Shown here piece after piece: positions 1 through 12,760 of a stretch of 64,000 bases of DNA (the stretch's first letter is position 1; every line of letters starts with the position of its first letter). Position numbers and translations under genes: made by a program. The notes under the pieces are model-generated. The model had not been told where the DNA came from. It worked only from the letters and a program-made list of their open reading frames with translations, and did no database searches. Origin of the DNA: Arbacia lixula (Eukaryota > Echinodermata > Echinoidea > Arbacioida > Arbaciidae); the NCBI GenBank assembly GCA_963669155.1, contig OZ022581.1:25054003-25118002 (forward strand), written 5' to 3'.

Positions 1-230
1 TATACGAAACCATGACGACACATGTTTTCCTGTGTTCCTGCCCTATTCTGTCTTTTGCTTTCCTTCTTTGAATAAGTTATTTTACTTTCTTTCGCACCGG
101 TTAGTGCTCGTAGATATTTTTTTTGTATCAAAGTAAGGACATATCAGACAAGCCCATATTGCGCTGAATTTTTGTATATTTTGTCCTTTTATTGTGCATA
201 TATTTTAGAGAAAATTAGTGTAAAGAACAA

Positions 231-339
231 GGGCCATATTCATGAAACCTTACTAATCATAGTTAGTTGCTAAAGCGCATTTAGGTACATGCAATTTTAG
301 TAATTGACTAGGGTAGAAAGCTTCCATGAATATGGCCCC
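231..339. mobile_element. Short MITE, GGGCCATATTCATG termini
   Basis: The ends are inverted copies: GGGCCATATTCATGAA on the left and TTCATGAATATGGCCC on the right, about 109 bp apart. The interior has no coding capacity. This is the usual form of a non-autonomous DNA transposon. I did not find another copy in the window. Confidence 0.65.
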
Positions 340-640
340 AGAAGGATAGAAGGATGACGAGGAAGAGACTAAGACAAGAAGGAAGACAATTGGGATAGGA
401 GTCGGAAGGACAGATTAAGATGAGAAGGAAGAACAGAAGGATAGTGGGAGGAGGAAGAGTGTAAGATGAAAAGGAAGAACATGAGCAAAAGAGGAGGAAG
501 GAGAGTGTTATATAACAAGGAAGAACAAGATGTTATGGGGAGAAAGAGAATAAGATGAGAAGGAAGACATGGGGATAGGAGGAGGAGGAGAAGGAAACGA
601 GAAAGATGAGAAGAAAAAACAGGATAGGCGGAGGAGGAAG
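340..640 (+). repeat. Purine-rich degenerate repeat
   Basis: The top strand is almost entirely A and G. It is built of diverged units containing GATAGGAG, AAGATGAGAAGGAAGAAC and similar words, spaced about 60 bp apart. It begins directly at the end of the MITE at 231-339. No coding potential is seen. Confidence 0.6.
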
Positions 641-2159
641 TACAATGTATATGAATTCATCGTTCTCTTCCACTCTTTACTCATATTTCTTCTTCGTCCA
701 TTTCTTTAACCCCTCCTCTCAAAAAGTATACTGTCTTTATGGATGGTGAGATTTAACAGTAACGTTGGCCTACTATTCATATAAAAGCATACACAACTCT
801 GTAGCTTGTCCCTTGCGCAAGGCTTTCTTTTCATAATTCATACAAAATGACGGTAGAGTCATCCGTGTATAGGCCTTATTTTTAACGTATTCTATCCTTT
901 TGATAAGGAATGTCCCTGAAATAAACATTGATTTGACTTAGTATAAGTAAGTGATGTTGAAAATAACTCTGCCAGTGCAATCGGGTCTGCAGGTACTATA
1001 ATAAACTTTATTTTGAAGGAAGTTTTTACTGTATTTTCTTCTAAACGATTCCGCTAGGCGCGTATTCGGCCACTTTTATCAATACCCATAATGTAGATAG
1101 TTGACATAATATTATAGGTTTATTGATACATTTAGAGAATATTTTATTATTTTCATTGGCCTGAATTGCTGTATTAAGACCTCCCCCTCTACGTCAAAGA
1201 CATTTCATTGAAAGAGATTATTGTAAATTATTCTTCTATTCTATTTTTTACAGATGAACACTTCTTTAAAACAAATACTAATGTCATAAAAAAAATATTG
1301 GCAATAGGTAATTACGACACCAAAAAATAACACACCATTATGAAAATCGTATAGATTTATTAGCCTGACATTAATATCGGCCTTGTATGTTATGTACTCT
1401 ACCTACATATTTGAATTTCACGAACAACCCATTACTAGTAACATGTCAATCATGACAGGCCTATATGGGTAAGGGGGAGGGGGGGGGGGGTGGTGGTGCC
1501 CACGCAACCCCTTAAACGATTGGCAAGGTTGGATATGACGGGAGAAAGAGGGCACCCCAAAGGCTATCAGTTGAGGCAACGGTGTGAATATCCTTAAAGG
1601 TGATACTTATAGGAAATAAAATCAAATAGTTTATTTTATAATTGAATGGGCTATTAAAACAATTTATGCAGCTAACATGCCATGAAAGTGTTCAGTTTTG
1701 TGTTTTATGAAAATCAAATTTCATTAAATTGACTCTCTCCTGACCTACGAAATCTCCTAAGGGAAAGCTTTGTGTGTACGTCACAACCGGGATATGCTTC
1801 ACGCAGCTATAGAGACTAACTGCAATCTACACACAAATGTTCACAATGGCCATTGTGTATCACACCTGTTAATCCACGAGCAACTGCCATCGCAGTTTCA
1901 TTTATAATGCATGATGCTTCTGGCGGAAAAGAAGCTGCGGATTGGCATGTGCGATGCACAATAACGCTTCCCGTTTCTTACGTCAAACCTATAGAGGCCG
2001 TTTCGGATGACAGTAGGGCAAATCTGTCCCAGAGAATAGGACGTTTGCAGTTTCACCCTAATTTCGCTTTTTCGGAAGGGATATATTGTTTGAATGTCAT
2101 CCAGGCTCATAGTATGACTTATAAGCTTTCTTTAGATGAATATCTTCATATTTAAGGAT
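641..2159. other. Non-coding, AT-rich interval
   Basis: I see no supported gene here. The interval has a G run near 1475-1491. Short open frames at 1853-2155 show no recognisable motif or splice context. Confidence 0.5.
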
Positions 2160-2854
2160 TTTCTATGAATATCACCTTTAAGGACGGTGATGGATGAATG
2201 AACTCCTATTTCTTCCAGCGTGGCAAGGTTGACTGCATATGTGGCATGTGTGGGACGCTGCCAAAGCATTCGGGACATCAAGCCAGGGGATGTTGAATGT
2301 CTTGAGGTTCTGCCTAGCATCCTTCAAATCAGACTGGAGTCGGAAAGTATGCTCGTAATATCGCTCAGCAGTACGAGCACATTTCTAAGCGTCACTCAGC
2401 TGCAGGTCAAAGTTGATTGGCCATTTCCTGAGTCGATCTTCGACAACGGATGTGAAGAGCTCATATAGGCAACTCTGGAGAGCGATGGACCGAAATTTGC
2501 CATGACCTGAATGTCACCCTTTTTGTAGATGAGGATGGTGGTAGCTTCCTTCCATTTGGATGGGATTTGACTCTCGAGGAGGAACCTATTGAAGATGGGA
2601 GACAAAACTCTGCAAGCCCAGTTAACTTTCCTTAAATAGCGATATCCAAATGTGTCTTCACTAGGTGCTGAGTTGCTCATTCTACCAACTCGGAGCGAAA
2701 TTTCTTTAGTTTTCAGTTGGTCGTTGCTAAGTCCAGCATCGCCGGAGTTGGGGAAGAAATTCTTGATGTTCTCGTGAACAGGATCTCCGTTAACATCCCT
2801 CTTAGAAAAAAAAAACCGCAGAGACATCTGGATGGATAAGTGGTTAAAGATCAT
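2160..2854 (-). pseudogene. LINE reverse transcriptase relic
   Basis: On the minus strand the translation shows fragments typical of the front of a non-LTR reverse transcriptase domain: a stretch like PSKWKEATTILIYKKGD followed by ANF (the 'KKGD...NFRPI' segment). After a frame change, a downstream stretch from about 2460 to 2210 contains LQSDLKDARQNLKTF and WLDVPNALAASH, the position where LINE enzymes have the conserved 'WLDL.NAFGS.PH' block. Several frame changes and no intact YADD box show that it is dead. It is a 5' fragment of the RT domain only, and I cannot assign a clade with confidence. Confidence 0.7.
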
Positions 2855-3110
2855 TAGCCACGGGAGATTTAAAATACAATTCTATGGTCGAGCCAGGATG
2901 GTCCTTTTCCATTGATTGAGCAATCTGATTGGGCTACTGTAGGTCACGTGCGTGTTTATGCAGCACTAATGATACAAAAGATATAACATCTTCATGAGCG
3001 ACCTCGTAGTTGTCTAATACTTGTATACCAACTTTATTCCAACTAGGCCTAAGTGAAGAATTTCCGCTAGATTTTATTTTTACATATGCCATCTTTACTT
3101 AGGCTTATCA

Positions 3111-3556
3111 TTAAAGGTACAGTCCACTCTGAAGTAAGTTGGTTTTAATAAAAGTAAAAACATAAAAGAAACATGTAAGTGAAGGTTTGATTTTATGACG
3201 TCACCTGCGAGATTCTCTCCCATGTGGTGTTTTTATTGAAAATGTCCACTTCCTCAAAAAGATATCAATGATTTTACTTGCGCATTTGATATATCATTAG
3301 ACACACGTTTTTACATACACACCTCTATGAAAACGATTTATTCCTCCATTAAAAAACAGAACAAAAGCAATTTCTGGAATCTCATGATCAAACAGCATAT
3401 GGGAGAGCATCTCGCACGTGACATCACTAACGTAAAACATAACTTTCTTATCCTTTGGAGGATTTTCGTCAAACCTTCTCTAATCATGTTTCTTTCATAT
3501 TTTCTGCTGTTCTTATAAAAAAAAATACTTGAAATCAGGGTGGACTTTCCATCTAA
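3111..3556. mobile_element. TTAA-flanked long-TIR MITE, copy A
   Basis: The left end TTAAAGGTACAGTCCAC and the right end GTGGACTTTCCATCTAA are imperfect inverted repeats. The inverted similarity continues inward for about 75 bp (shared words GAAACATG and GAAGGTTTG). The same family is at 18242-18732, 22436-22932, as a 5' fragment at 17117 and as a 3' fragment at 41033-41128. TTAA at the ends points to piggyBac- or Kolobok-type mobilisation. Confidence 0.75.
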
Positions 3557-4277
3557 TAGCAAAAAAATACTGTACAATTACACGATATACAGTATAGATA
3601 TTGTGAAATTGATCCTTCGTGAAAGTTTTGGCATGACTATTAAGTTTGAAAATAGGTTTTTGTATAGGCATGCACTTCGATCAAATAACGCTATATAGAA
3701 TTATTTGTTATATCACGTGTAGTTGTCGTACAAACCTTATTGCATTTTGTCAGATCAAATTGTCTAAATCCTCTGTATTACGATTTGTTTTTATTTGGAC
3801 TGGTCTTTCCTCGCCTGCTGTCTGCTGTCATGGAATATCTCCAAAATATTGATTTGAATGGTAGTTTATTGGCACAATTACCTTATACATTGATTTTGTG
3901 ATTTAATGTGGACACTTCTTGTGGTCTACTTACCTTCATTGCTACAGTACAAGACGAATCCATTGTGCCATAAAACCAAAACAATGGCGCTGGCCAGCAT
4001 CGCTTCGTCACAATAAGTGATATCGATACCAGATCGATATCGTACCGTTTTAAGTTATGGGGATAATATGTCAAGGTCGATATATCGCTATATATATATA
4101 GCGCATGCTTACGTGCATAACGATATATGGCCGGTGTTTGCGAAAGTTTGGTATCTGAAAGTTTGGGGTAAAATCTGAGTTTTTCTCCTACAATCTTGAG
4201 GAAGTCTCTATTTAGGATACTTGCCAAGATACCATACCGATTCGAGACATCTTCAATCGACTATTAGATTGGCAATC
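3557..4277. other. Non-coding interval upstream of orphan gene start
   Basis: No gene is supported. Around 4020-4130 there are clustered palindromic CGATATCG/ATATATCG/TATATATA words. They may lie in the promoter region of the gene starting at 4278, but no defined motif can be assigned. Confidence 0.4.
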
Positions 4278-5216
4278 ATGGTGAAGGCTTTTGTTTTCTA
4301 CCTGTTCCTGTCAGTGATTTTTGGCAACGGTGTTGATTTGTCCCTTGGGAAAGTTGAGCATGGAACCATCGACGATGACAAAGAGGTGAGTTTACCAAAT
4401 TAGACAGGAATGACCGTCTCATTATTAGTACTTGATTTACTTTTCCTGACATACACACCCCGTTTTTTTTATTGCATTCAAAGGAGCCAGATGCAAATTC
4501 AGCGGATCCAACGGTATAAATACTATAACTAGCAGTCGGATCGGTCTAAAATACTGAGTTAGGTCTAAAGTGCACAATACCCACACTATCCGCCTTCTCT
4601 CCAAATATTTACTAACCAAGCTGCTAATGTAACCTATGCATGGGTAACCTATTACTAAAAAACTAAATCACAATGTCTGTCTTAAATTACAAGCTGACCA
4701 AGATTATAACGTTCACATCTACTTTAGATGGATTGTGCAATTAGCGTATTTCAGATGGTCAATTACTTGAGCCTATAAACTTAGTCTGTACAAGTAGCCT
4801 AGACTCTAGTCTAGACTAGACCAAACTAGATTCTACAAAACGAAGACATTTTCTAGATCTAACTGAAAAACAATTTTGACTTGACTCCTAGATCTAATAT
4901 AATTTAATAAAGATTAACTGCAAATGAATGTAGGCCCTACGACTACGTGAATTTCAAAATAGAACTGGGCCCCGGGTATTTTTATAAATCGGAATGAATT
5001 GAACCAGTGTTTTACGACAAAGATCTGATTTTTACTAAAGTAGGTCTACTTTAAAGGGAAAGAACAAAGTCATATCCCCAACCTAAATTTGTACTAACTC
5101 TTCAACTTTCAAAGTCGCATTTGTAAATGTCTTTTCAGAAATTCATGTTCCTGGACACCTTCGTTTTCGGAACTGGACATGCAAACCTTCTGACCTACGA
5201 GATCCGTCTACTTGCT
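4278..5216 (+). CDS. Two 5' coding exons of a secreted or membrane protein
   Basis: Exon 1 (4278-4385) starts at an ATG followed by a signal peptide (MVKAFVFYLFLSVIFGNG) and ends at a GTGAGT donor in phase 0. Exon 2 (5139-5216) follows a CTTTTCAG acceptor, is also phase 0 (78 bp) and ends at GTAAGA. Together they give 62 residues: signal peptide, then a segment with KFMFLDTFVFGTGHANLL. The pattern 'G..(6)..F.FL..F.F' resembles the start of the GPR180/TMEM145 (intimal-thickness-receptor-like) luminal domain; that assignment is a guess from memory of the family. I could not find the downstream exons, and the next plus-strand sequence is a transposon relic. It is either a gene with distant exons or a truncated copy. 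Start choice: the upstream in-frame ATG at about 4221 would put a polar stretch before the hydrophobic core, so 4278 is preferred. Confidence 0.45.
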
Positions 5217-5339
5217 GTAAGAAGATTTTTTTTGCTTTATATATACACATCTTGTTTACTTCTATTTGCATTTAACATGTTACTTGTTAGAGTTAAGGTG
5301 GATGATGTGACACCCATGAATGTGAGAGTTGTGAGAGCA

Positions 5340-5880
5340 AAAATTTTTGGAAAAAAAAGGCGGGGGGGGGGTATGCATACTTAGCATTAGCCCCCATTTC
5401 ATGCTTTTTATTCCCCCCCCCCCTGCGCCTGAGGTTACTCAACATAAGCGGGAAGTAGACCGATCTATGAATTAAATTACAAATAATGGTGGATTGAGGG
5501 GGGCAAGGCCTCCACCTACAGGGAGTGGGTGGGGGGGGGGGGGGGATGATCCAGGAATTTCATTTTTTTTAACGATTGCAAGGGCTTGCTCTGATAGAGA
5601 GGGAGGTGGCTATTGTGGGGGAGGATCATGATTAAGGCATTTTATTATTCATTCATTTTTGTTTAGTTTGTTTAATTATTTGTTTCATTAGTTTTTTTTT
5701 TAATATTTATTTATTCATCATTATTATTATCATTATTTATTTATTTTTTTTCTTGGGGGGGGGGGGGCAGCTACTTACTGGCTGAATTTGCAAGAACTGT
5801 CACGATTGCGGGAGCTTGCTTTGGTAGGAAGGGAAGGCGGCTATATTGTGGGGAGGCCAGGTGGCTTACAAAAAAAAAAA
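5340..5880. repeat. G-run-rich, internally duplicated non-coding stretch
   Basis: Several long G or C homopolymers occur (near 5355, 5415, 5530, 5757). Two diverged copies of a segment with ACGATTGC..GG.GCTTGCT and GGCTAT..TGTGGGGAGG lie at about 5525-5630 and 5757-5860. No coding signal is seen. Confidence 0.5.
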
Positions 5881-5933
5881 AGGTCAGAGGTAAAAACATA
5901 GATTAAGGCACCAATTCCCATCCCCTAAAGCCT

Positions 5934-6060
5934 CAGTCACATATTAACTTTACGTTGACTTGCATCCACCGACTCCTTAGTTACACGATTGCATACATTG
6001 GTATCCACCATGAACATTCGCAAGTGGACGCAACGCGTGAGATAAAGTAATATGTGACTG
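5934..6060. mobile_element. 127-bp MITE, CAGTCACATATTA termini
   Basis: The left end CAGTCACATATTA and the right end TAATATGTGACTG are inverted repeats. Subterminal GCATCCAC / GTGGACGC words extend the symmetry. It is non-coding and lies just upstream of the decayed repeat protein at 6080-7500. Confidence 0.65.
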
Positions 6061-6079
6061 GGTTATAATGTTTTTCTCT

Positions 6080-7500
6080 TTTCAATATCAAAGAACTAGG
6101 TTCTACAAGTACTACTTGGCTGACTAATGGTCAGGTACTGGAGCAGCTTCAAGCCAGGACTCTAGCTGATACAGCAAAGATATCTCAAGAGTTTGTTTCC
6201 TGACAATGATGCCTCACTCAGTAGTTTTGAAAAACCAATCGGGAGAATCAAATCTACCAGAAAAGCATTACTGAAAAACAGCGGAAGGGGCTTTGTAACT
6301 GAAACACTTAACAGCTTCTTGGTTAGGGAATTTTCTCCCCCTAAGTGTATGCCTAACTTAAAGAAGCCCATGACATCACGAATTTGGCCAGCACACTCTG
6401 TCTGTGCATTCGAAGCAGGGGCGAAAAAAGTTGCTGGAGAGAGAGTCGAAGGATCTGACCTCAAAGGATGCTGCCCTTGGCTTCAAAGGAAGCTTCCTTG
6501 GAGACGGAAGAAGCAATTAGAAATGAGAAGCTCAGAAGAGCAGCCAAAAGATCAAGAGATCGTGAAGTTTTTCAGAGGAAGAAGAATAAGAAGCTAGAAA
6601 AGGAGATAAACCATGATCGATGTGAAGATGAAATCTGCGAACTTGAAGAAGAAGTCGAGGCCCTTAAAGAAGAACTTTCTGAATTGAGAGAGAGAGCAAT
6701 ATAGATCTGGAAAGGAAAGTTCAGACGATGGAACAGAAGGAGGACATCATCAAGACCTACGATCATGGGAACCGCAGCTTCAACACACCAATGACCAAGT
6801 GCGTGTACAATCTCATTGACAACCATGTTAGTGTAGCCAAAGTTTCCGGAGTAATTAAATCTATGATTCACCATCTAACAGGTAAAGAGTGCTCAAGGTT
6901 ACCATCAAAGACAACAGTTGAAAACATGAGTATCCAAAGGCTCTGTGTGGCACAGGATCAACTGTCACCCGAGCTATCAAGTGAGCGGGACACGACATTT
7001 GGACAGTGATGAGACTTCCAAGTTTGGCGAGAAAGTCATGGGTTACCATGCATCAACCTCGGATGACAGGTTCTACGTTGTAGGTCTGCGAGACATCGCC
7101 ACAAAATCTGCTGACATGCTGAAGACCTTCAAAGAACTTCTGCAAGACATCGATGATGCATGCGATCACGCCAGTCCTGGAGGAAAAAAGATCCTGAGCA
7201 ACATCAGAAATACGATGTCTGATAGAGCGGCGACAGAACTCAAGTGGCACGAGCTCCTCAGGAACTACAGGTTCGATGTTCTTTCGACCATCATTGAGAA
7301 CTGGGAGGCCATGAGTGAGGATGAAAGAGAGCCGCTATAAAACATCACCTCCTTCTTCTGCGGCCTCCATAGCCTGGTGCAATATGCAGAGACTTGTGAG
7401 AAGGCTCTTGACAGCGTCGAGAAGGAGTTGACCGAGGGCAAAGGTGGAAGTGCCAAGCTTAAAGGGTTGGCTTTTCAGTCGTGCGGTCTGCCACATAACA
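6080..7500 (+). pseudogene. Decayed repeat-encoded protein of unknown function
   Basis: Successive plus-strand open segments (6193-6597, 6468-6704, 6728-7009, 6945-7340 and about 7341-7490) read as one protein broken by frameshifts and one stop (about 7338). The middle has a basic, heptad-like coiled coil (RDREVFQRKKNKKLEKE, then CELEEEVEALKEELSEL). The C-terminal part contains SRHLDS-like/DETSKFGEKVMGYH, KKILSNIRNTMSDRAATE, ENWEAMSEDE and, after the stop, FFCGLHSLVQYAE. I recall multicopy uncharacterised proteins of marine invertebrates with the order 'T.KFG.K / MSDR / FFCGLH' and suspect a transposable-element origin, but I cannot name the family or its activity. No terminal repeats were located around it. 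Confidence 0.55.
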
Positions 7501-9752
7501 AACCTTAAAATAACTTTTCATACTAGTTTAATCAAGTAATACAATACCAATCGGTAGACGTGAAATGCCTCATTGATGGCGATTATTTGAATAAAACCCG
7601 TTAAAAATCTAAATATATGACTATATTTTTCGCTTTGGAGTTCACTTTGTGTGTGTTACGATGTGGAGTCTGTTGTGTGTAAGTTGATATTGTATTACGG
7701 ATTGAATGCGTTTGTGAACAGGTCATGTAGTTTGCGAAGGATGTGCGTTATGTGTGCCTTTGATACCTCTGTACTTATACAAATGTTGCACAGGTTTGAG
7801 TGGGTCGGTACGAATTGTGTGGACAAGGTCATTTTTGCAGTGTACTCGACCATGCACAATTCTACTGAACCACGAAATATTATTTGCTTTATAGATGAGC
7901 AAGACCACAAAATATCCCCTAAAGATATACAAACATTACCGAGGTAAAAGTTATCGGACAAAATCTACTGATGCACGGCAATAAATTGCCACTCATTTGG
8001 CAAGGAAATTTATTTTATAAAACTTTTTTGGGTGTAGTTATATCTCCTAAATAAGCAAAGCACTGAGATCCGAAATTGTCATAATTTCTGTTATTATGTA
8101 AATTAGAATGCATAGAAGAAAAATGTACTGAAGTAGGAGAAATCGTATGGGACTCTTAAACCTATTCTATACAAGATTTAAAATGTGAATTAGTAAAGTA
8201 AAGGGAGTGTGTGATGTATATGATGTGCATTCCTTATACCAATGATTGCGTAGGACCCAAGATTATCATCTCACTGATGATCCGTAGAGGTGCAAAACAA
8301 ATAAGAAGAAACTCATGCTTCAAATCCCCTTAAACCGGTATTTTAATCATTTCCTCATATCATTTTAAATGATCATCAAGACAATGTATACATAATATCA
8401 ATAATGTAGAAAGTATATTCTCATTATAAACCCTTCGCCAGAAGCTTAAAACTATATGCATAGGTTATATTACAAATAAAAATCTGCGATGTAGTTATAC
8501 GGTAAGGTGTACACTAAAAATATAATGTTTTCATAACAATATCAACAGAGCACATGGTTGTGTTCTTGATGGTCATAATACTTTTTCGTCGAAATCTTTC
8601 CCATTTTTATATCAAGCACACAAACGAGTGAGTCGCTGAAGAGTGAAACAAATCTGAGAAGTGATTAACACCTCCAATGTTTTGATAATAATAATGATAA
8701 TAATAATATTAATAATAATCCATTTTTATCCAGCGCAATTTTACATTTAAGTCTCAGTGCGCATAAAAGATAAATAGAGAGCGAGAGAGAGAAAAAAAAA
8801 CATATTTAAGTAAAGATTAAGTATAATCATTACATGTAGTATATTATAGTATAGTATAGTATAGTATTGCATAGTATATATTTTGCATACACACTAAAGG
8901 GATATTTTCGAGAAACTCATTTGGGAAGTTTGTAAGAGAGGACGGGCTGAAGTCGTGTGAGGTACGCCCATCAATTTTGATCTGTCGACGAACGCGCAGA
9001 CTAAGTGACGTCGCATGAATTACAGTTATGAAAGTCAGCGCGTTGGTTTTGAAAAGAGAACAGTGAAAATATTTGTTTCTTTATTATCAAAAAGAATCAA
9101 ACAATGTGATTTTCAATCACTAAATATCGACGAAGATCATAGCACAGACAAAAAAAAAAAAATCACTATGATAAACTACTTAATAGAACAAACAATTTTG
9201 TTTATGCCAAAGTTGGGATTGCATTTAAATGCGGGTAATACAAAGCCGTGAAGGTAGAGAAACCTTGAAAGGCAGATCGTTGACTTTGATTATAAAAGAA
9301 AACACGCAATACGATTTTAATTGTCAAACAAATTAAAATACATGATCGTTTATCACAAAGTCGACAAACATATTAGCTGATACAGATAATAAGCTAACAA
9401 ACCCATAACCATTATGTCAAGGCCATGTTAAAAATTGTGATTGCATCATATTCATGCGGACGGAAAGGGATATTTTACACCATTTTTCTTCGTCACATTT
9501 TTCGCGGGAAGTTCAAGTAAATTGCCACGCACATGCAAGCTTTCATTTTGCAAAAATACATCGTGAATTTTGTCTTCGAAGTGAAGTCGTCCCACAGTGC
9601 ACCGCGCTGCGGGATGTCCGCATCCGATCTCGTACACTATACACTAGACCGGAAGCAAATGACTGCAATTAAAAATGTGACTCCGCAGTACATCATATTT
9701 TATATTATGCGGTACTGAGAATGAAGAAAAAATACGTGCAGTTATTCGTGTT
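7501..9752. other. Non-coding interval with small repeats
   Basis: No gene is supported. It contains a (TAA)n patch at 8686-8717 followed by a SINE- or LINE-tail-like stretch (ATCCAGCGCAATTTTAC), and a short (AGTAT)n run at 8848-8870. Short open frames at 7651-7947 and 9015-9251 lack splice or domain support. On the minus strand, AATAAA near 9076 could serve the gene ending at 9753. Confidence 0.4.
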
Positions 9753-12083
9753 TCATTTTTCTTTTCCCGGCGCAATTTTCTTCTTGTTTGTGACTGGCTG
9801 CCTGCTTCCCGCCAATCCAGGCTTCTTTTTAACCGAGTTTGCCTTGGCGGGTTTCTGAGTGGTCGGTTTGGTCTTGGGTGGGGCGTTATCTGACGGGCGA
9901 GAGATGGGCGGGAGGCGGACGCCGACCTTGGAGTTTCTTGAGGCGGGTTTCTTGGGAGGATCTTTCTGTTGCTTGCCGTCGGCATAGTCTTTAGAGAAGG
10001 GTTCCGTCCCGGTCTCTGTAATAGCAAGCAAAACAGGCATTGATGTATCATTTGATGACCACAAAATAAAACATTGCTTTCTCACACAATGGGAGGGAAA
10101 AAGTGTAAATCTGCGTTAAATTTATGTGTATATGGGTATGTCGTCCTGGCTAGGCTCCATAGAAAACGGACCGAACATTGTTTGGGGGAATATACAATGT
10201 TTTTTTGTGGTTTCTTGTCAAAAAATTGCAATTTTGGTGTCAAAGTCCAATTTTTGGCGGTCATTTTGGATTTAGCCAAGTTGCGGAAAATGCTCAAGGT
10301 TACGCGAGTGGCATCACACCGATTTGGAATCAGCACCCTCGAAACAACAACAACAAAAAAAAAACATTGTATATATCCCAAAACAAGGTGATGTGACTTC
10401 TAGCCTGGACTAGTGTTAGAATGTATTTGTGAGTTTCCTCCTTCATATCTTGCACTGACACACACGCACACGCATATGCAATATCATTTTCTTTATCAGA
10501 ATCGACTACATTAAAGTGATAATCATGATAACAAGTAGGACCAGCCAATACATACCTGCTTGTAACGGCATAAAATCGATTTTTTTTTCCGCGTGATATT
10601 AGTGATTCCCAATGCGCCAGTAAACGTATATTCATAGTTTACCAGAATGTCGCTTAATGTTAAATTTGTAGTAGATTATAGAGTAAATGAAAACTACAAG
10701 GTTTCCACAGATTACATGCTTCCTATTTCTACTATGACTCAATGGGGTTAGCAATTCCAAATAACGCATGCGATGGGTAGACTAAAAAACTATCCACACG
10801 ATAATCTCTTCGTTCATTCAATTAAGCAAGACAATAGTACTATAACAATGTAAATTGTATTGACAGTTTTGCCAACTGTTATTACATAAGAGCTCTACAA
10901 TGATACATGCTGATGGTAATGAATGGATACATTGTATGATAACATGTAGGAATGGCATGTGATGATGTGTAAACCTTTAGGCCTACATGTATTATCAAGG
11001 GTAAATGCACTTGTTTAACTGTATAGAAATAAATGAATGAATAAATGAGCCAAGCTCATTTGCATTGCAATGTTGAGAGCAAAATAATTGTATATAGATT
11101 AAAGGATAACAAACTTTTGGAGATATGTTGCTATCAAAACAGATCGATCAGCCAATATACCATAAGGCCTCGTAGAGACGGTCACAAAAGGCTATTCTAA
11201 AATATCAATAATTCGCGTTATTTTGAAGTTTGACAAGCATTTGCTTCCATGTCTCTCAAATATAAGGTAATGGTGGATAGATGTGGTATCTGGCAACAAA
11301 TAATACACTCTGGTATTTAAAGAAGTTAAAGAAGTTATACAGGGATGAATTGGTTAAATGATTACTCTACCTAAAGTGATAAACTAACTGGATACACAAT
11401 TCTGAAAGTCTTCGATCTACATACGATGTGTTTCGGGTTTAACGTTTCGATTGACGGGGCAAGCCTGTGGGGGTGAAAAACATGATGCAAAATAAATTTT
11501 AACGACGGAGTAGTTCCCGATTAAGTTTGTCCTTGTTTCACTCACAATATAAATCAATATACGGAGTTGCCCACACCCATACAACATGAATCACAATCGT
11601 TATTCCCAAAAATATGATATAAAGCACAGACCTTTCTTGTAACGGAAGATAATAGATTTATATTGAATTCAAATTCTTAAGAAATGATTTTATATAAAAA
11701 AAAATACATAACCACGTGAACCTTCCTCAATGGTTATATTGTATTTTTTTTTTATACAGGACCCAATGAAAGGTCAACTTTTATATCGAATGTACTACAT
11801 TGGTTAAACAAGTAGAAATCAATCAATAAATAGCGCCTTCTGTACATTATGTGGCCTCATTTGCTCGCATGCATTATGTTACAGTATATTACAATTATGA
11901 CAATAGCTACCTCCGTTGTTAAGAATAGACTGGACATGGTTAAACGCATATTACTTTTCTTTCTGGACTTAATGTAGTACGTTCTTGATAAAAAGAGCAG
12001 TATAAGAATTTGATAATAGGAAGAACAAACCTGCGTCTTTCTCCCTCTCTTCGTCAGAGGCAACGCTTCTCTTTGTAGCTTTT
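9753..12083 (-). CDS. Two in-phase 3' exons: basic cytoplasmic tail
   Basis: The minus-strand exon 12083-12031 (53 bp, acceptor CTCTCTTGCAG, donor GTTTGT) reads ATKRSVASDEEREKDA. It joins in phase to a terminal exon 10015-9753 (acceptor GCTATTACAG), which encodes 87 residues rich in Lys, Pro and Arg (TGTEPFSKDYADGKQQKD at its start, KKKIAPGKEK at its end) and stops at 9755-9753. The first exon needs two carried bases. Exon 13 of the CAP gene just upstream gives exactly that if it is cut at 12765, before a GTAGAT donor that removes its stop codon. I therefore infer an alternative or main 3' end adding about 105 cytoplasmic residues after the membrane helix (748 residues in total). The donor is weak, so these exons could instead belong to another transcript. 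No enzymatic domain is visible. Confidence 0.5.
10185..10378. mobile_element. MITE-like inverted-repeat element
   Basis: GGAATATACAATGTTTTTTT at the left and AAAAAAACATTGTATATATCC at the right are inverted copies about 190 bp apart with no coding interior. It lies in the intron between 12031 and 10015 of the inferred tail exons. Confidence 0.5.
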
Positions 12084-12536
12084 CTGCAAGAGAGTGAGGA
12101 AGAAAATGGGAATTTATACGATAAGTGAACATACATCTGTTTATTTCCGTTCGTGCATCAGCAAATTAACAAGTTTTCATACGGAACAATATATCATTAA
12201 TTGGAATACCTCGAGAGAATATCCTCAAAAACTACAAACATTATGGTGTCACCGAAAGTTGTATTATTTCATAAATCATATCAATATTCTCTTTCCATGG
12301 CCATTTCAAAGAGCAACATTTGTCGTATGTTTCTCGTATGTAAATAGTACAAATGGCTTTCTTGTCAGTGGTAGCTAAGATAAACAAATGTATAACATAT
12401 CTTTAGTCTCTCCACTGCAAGAATTAGGATGTTAAATGTAACACTATGGTGTCGTATACCGGTAGTGATATCAACATTACTTTAACACCCTTGGGATGTA
12501 AGCTCAGACTCCGACAAAGACTAGTGTCCATACTAC

Positions 12537-12680
12537 ATTAATGGGGAAGTCGTCCCATAATGCACCGCACAGCGACATCGGGCCTTTTTTTTTTTTTTTA
12601 TTGCAGTCATGTCCGTTTCCAGTCTCACACACTAATACATTAGACCGGAAACAGAAACAAAATCCGAATATGGCTGCACG
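12537..12680. repeat. Dispersed repeat shared with 9580-9670
   Basis: The words GAAGTCGTCCCA.A.TGCACCGC and CACTA.ACA.TAGACCGGAA occur here and in the same order at 9580-9670, so the two places share a diverged repeat of about 95 bp. One copy lies after each of the two alternative 3' ends of the CAP gene. A T run at 12585-12600 gives AATAAA on the minus strand. Confidence 0.45.
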
Positions 12681-12760
12681 TTCCATCATTGGACGACTCT
12701 CCGTATGCGGTATGAGGTATTGCCATTCTATTGATCGAAAAAGCGTGAATGTGTGTTTAT

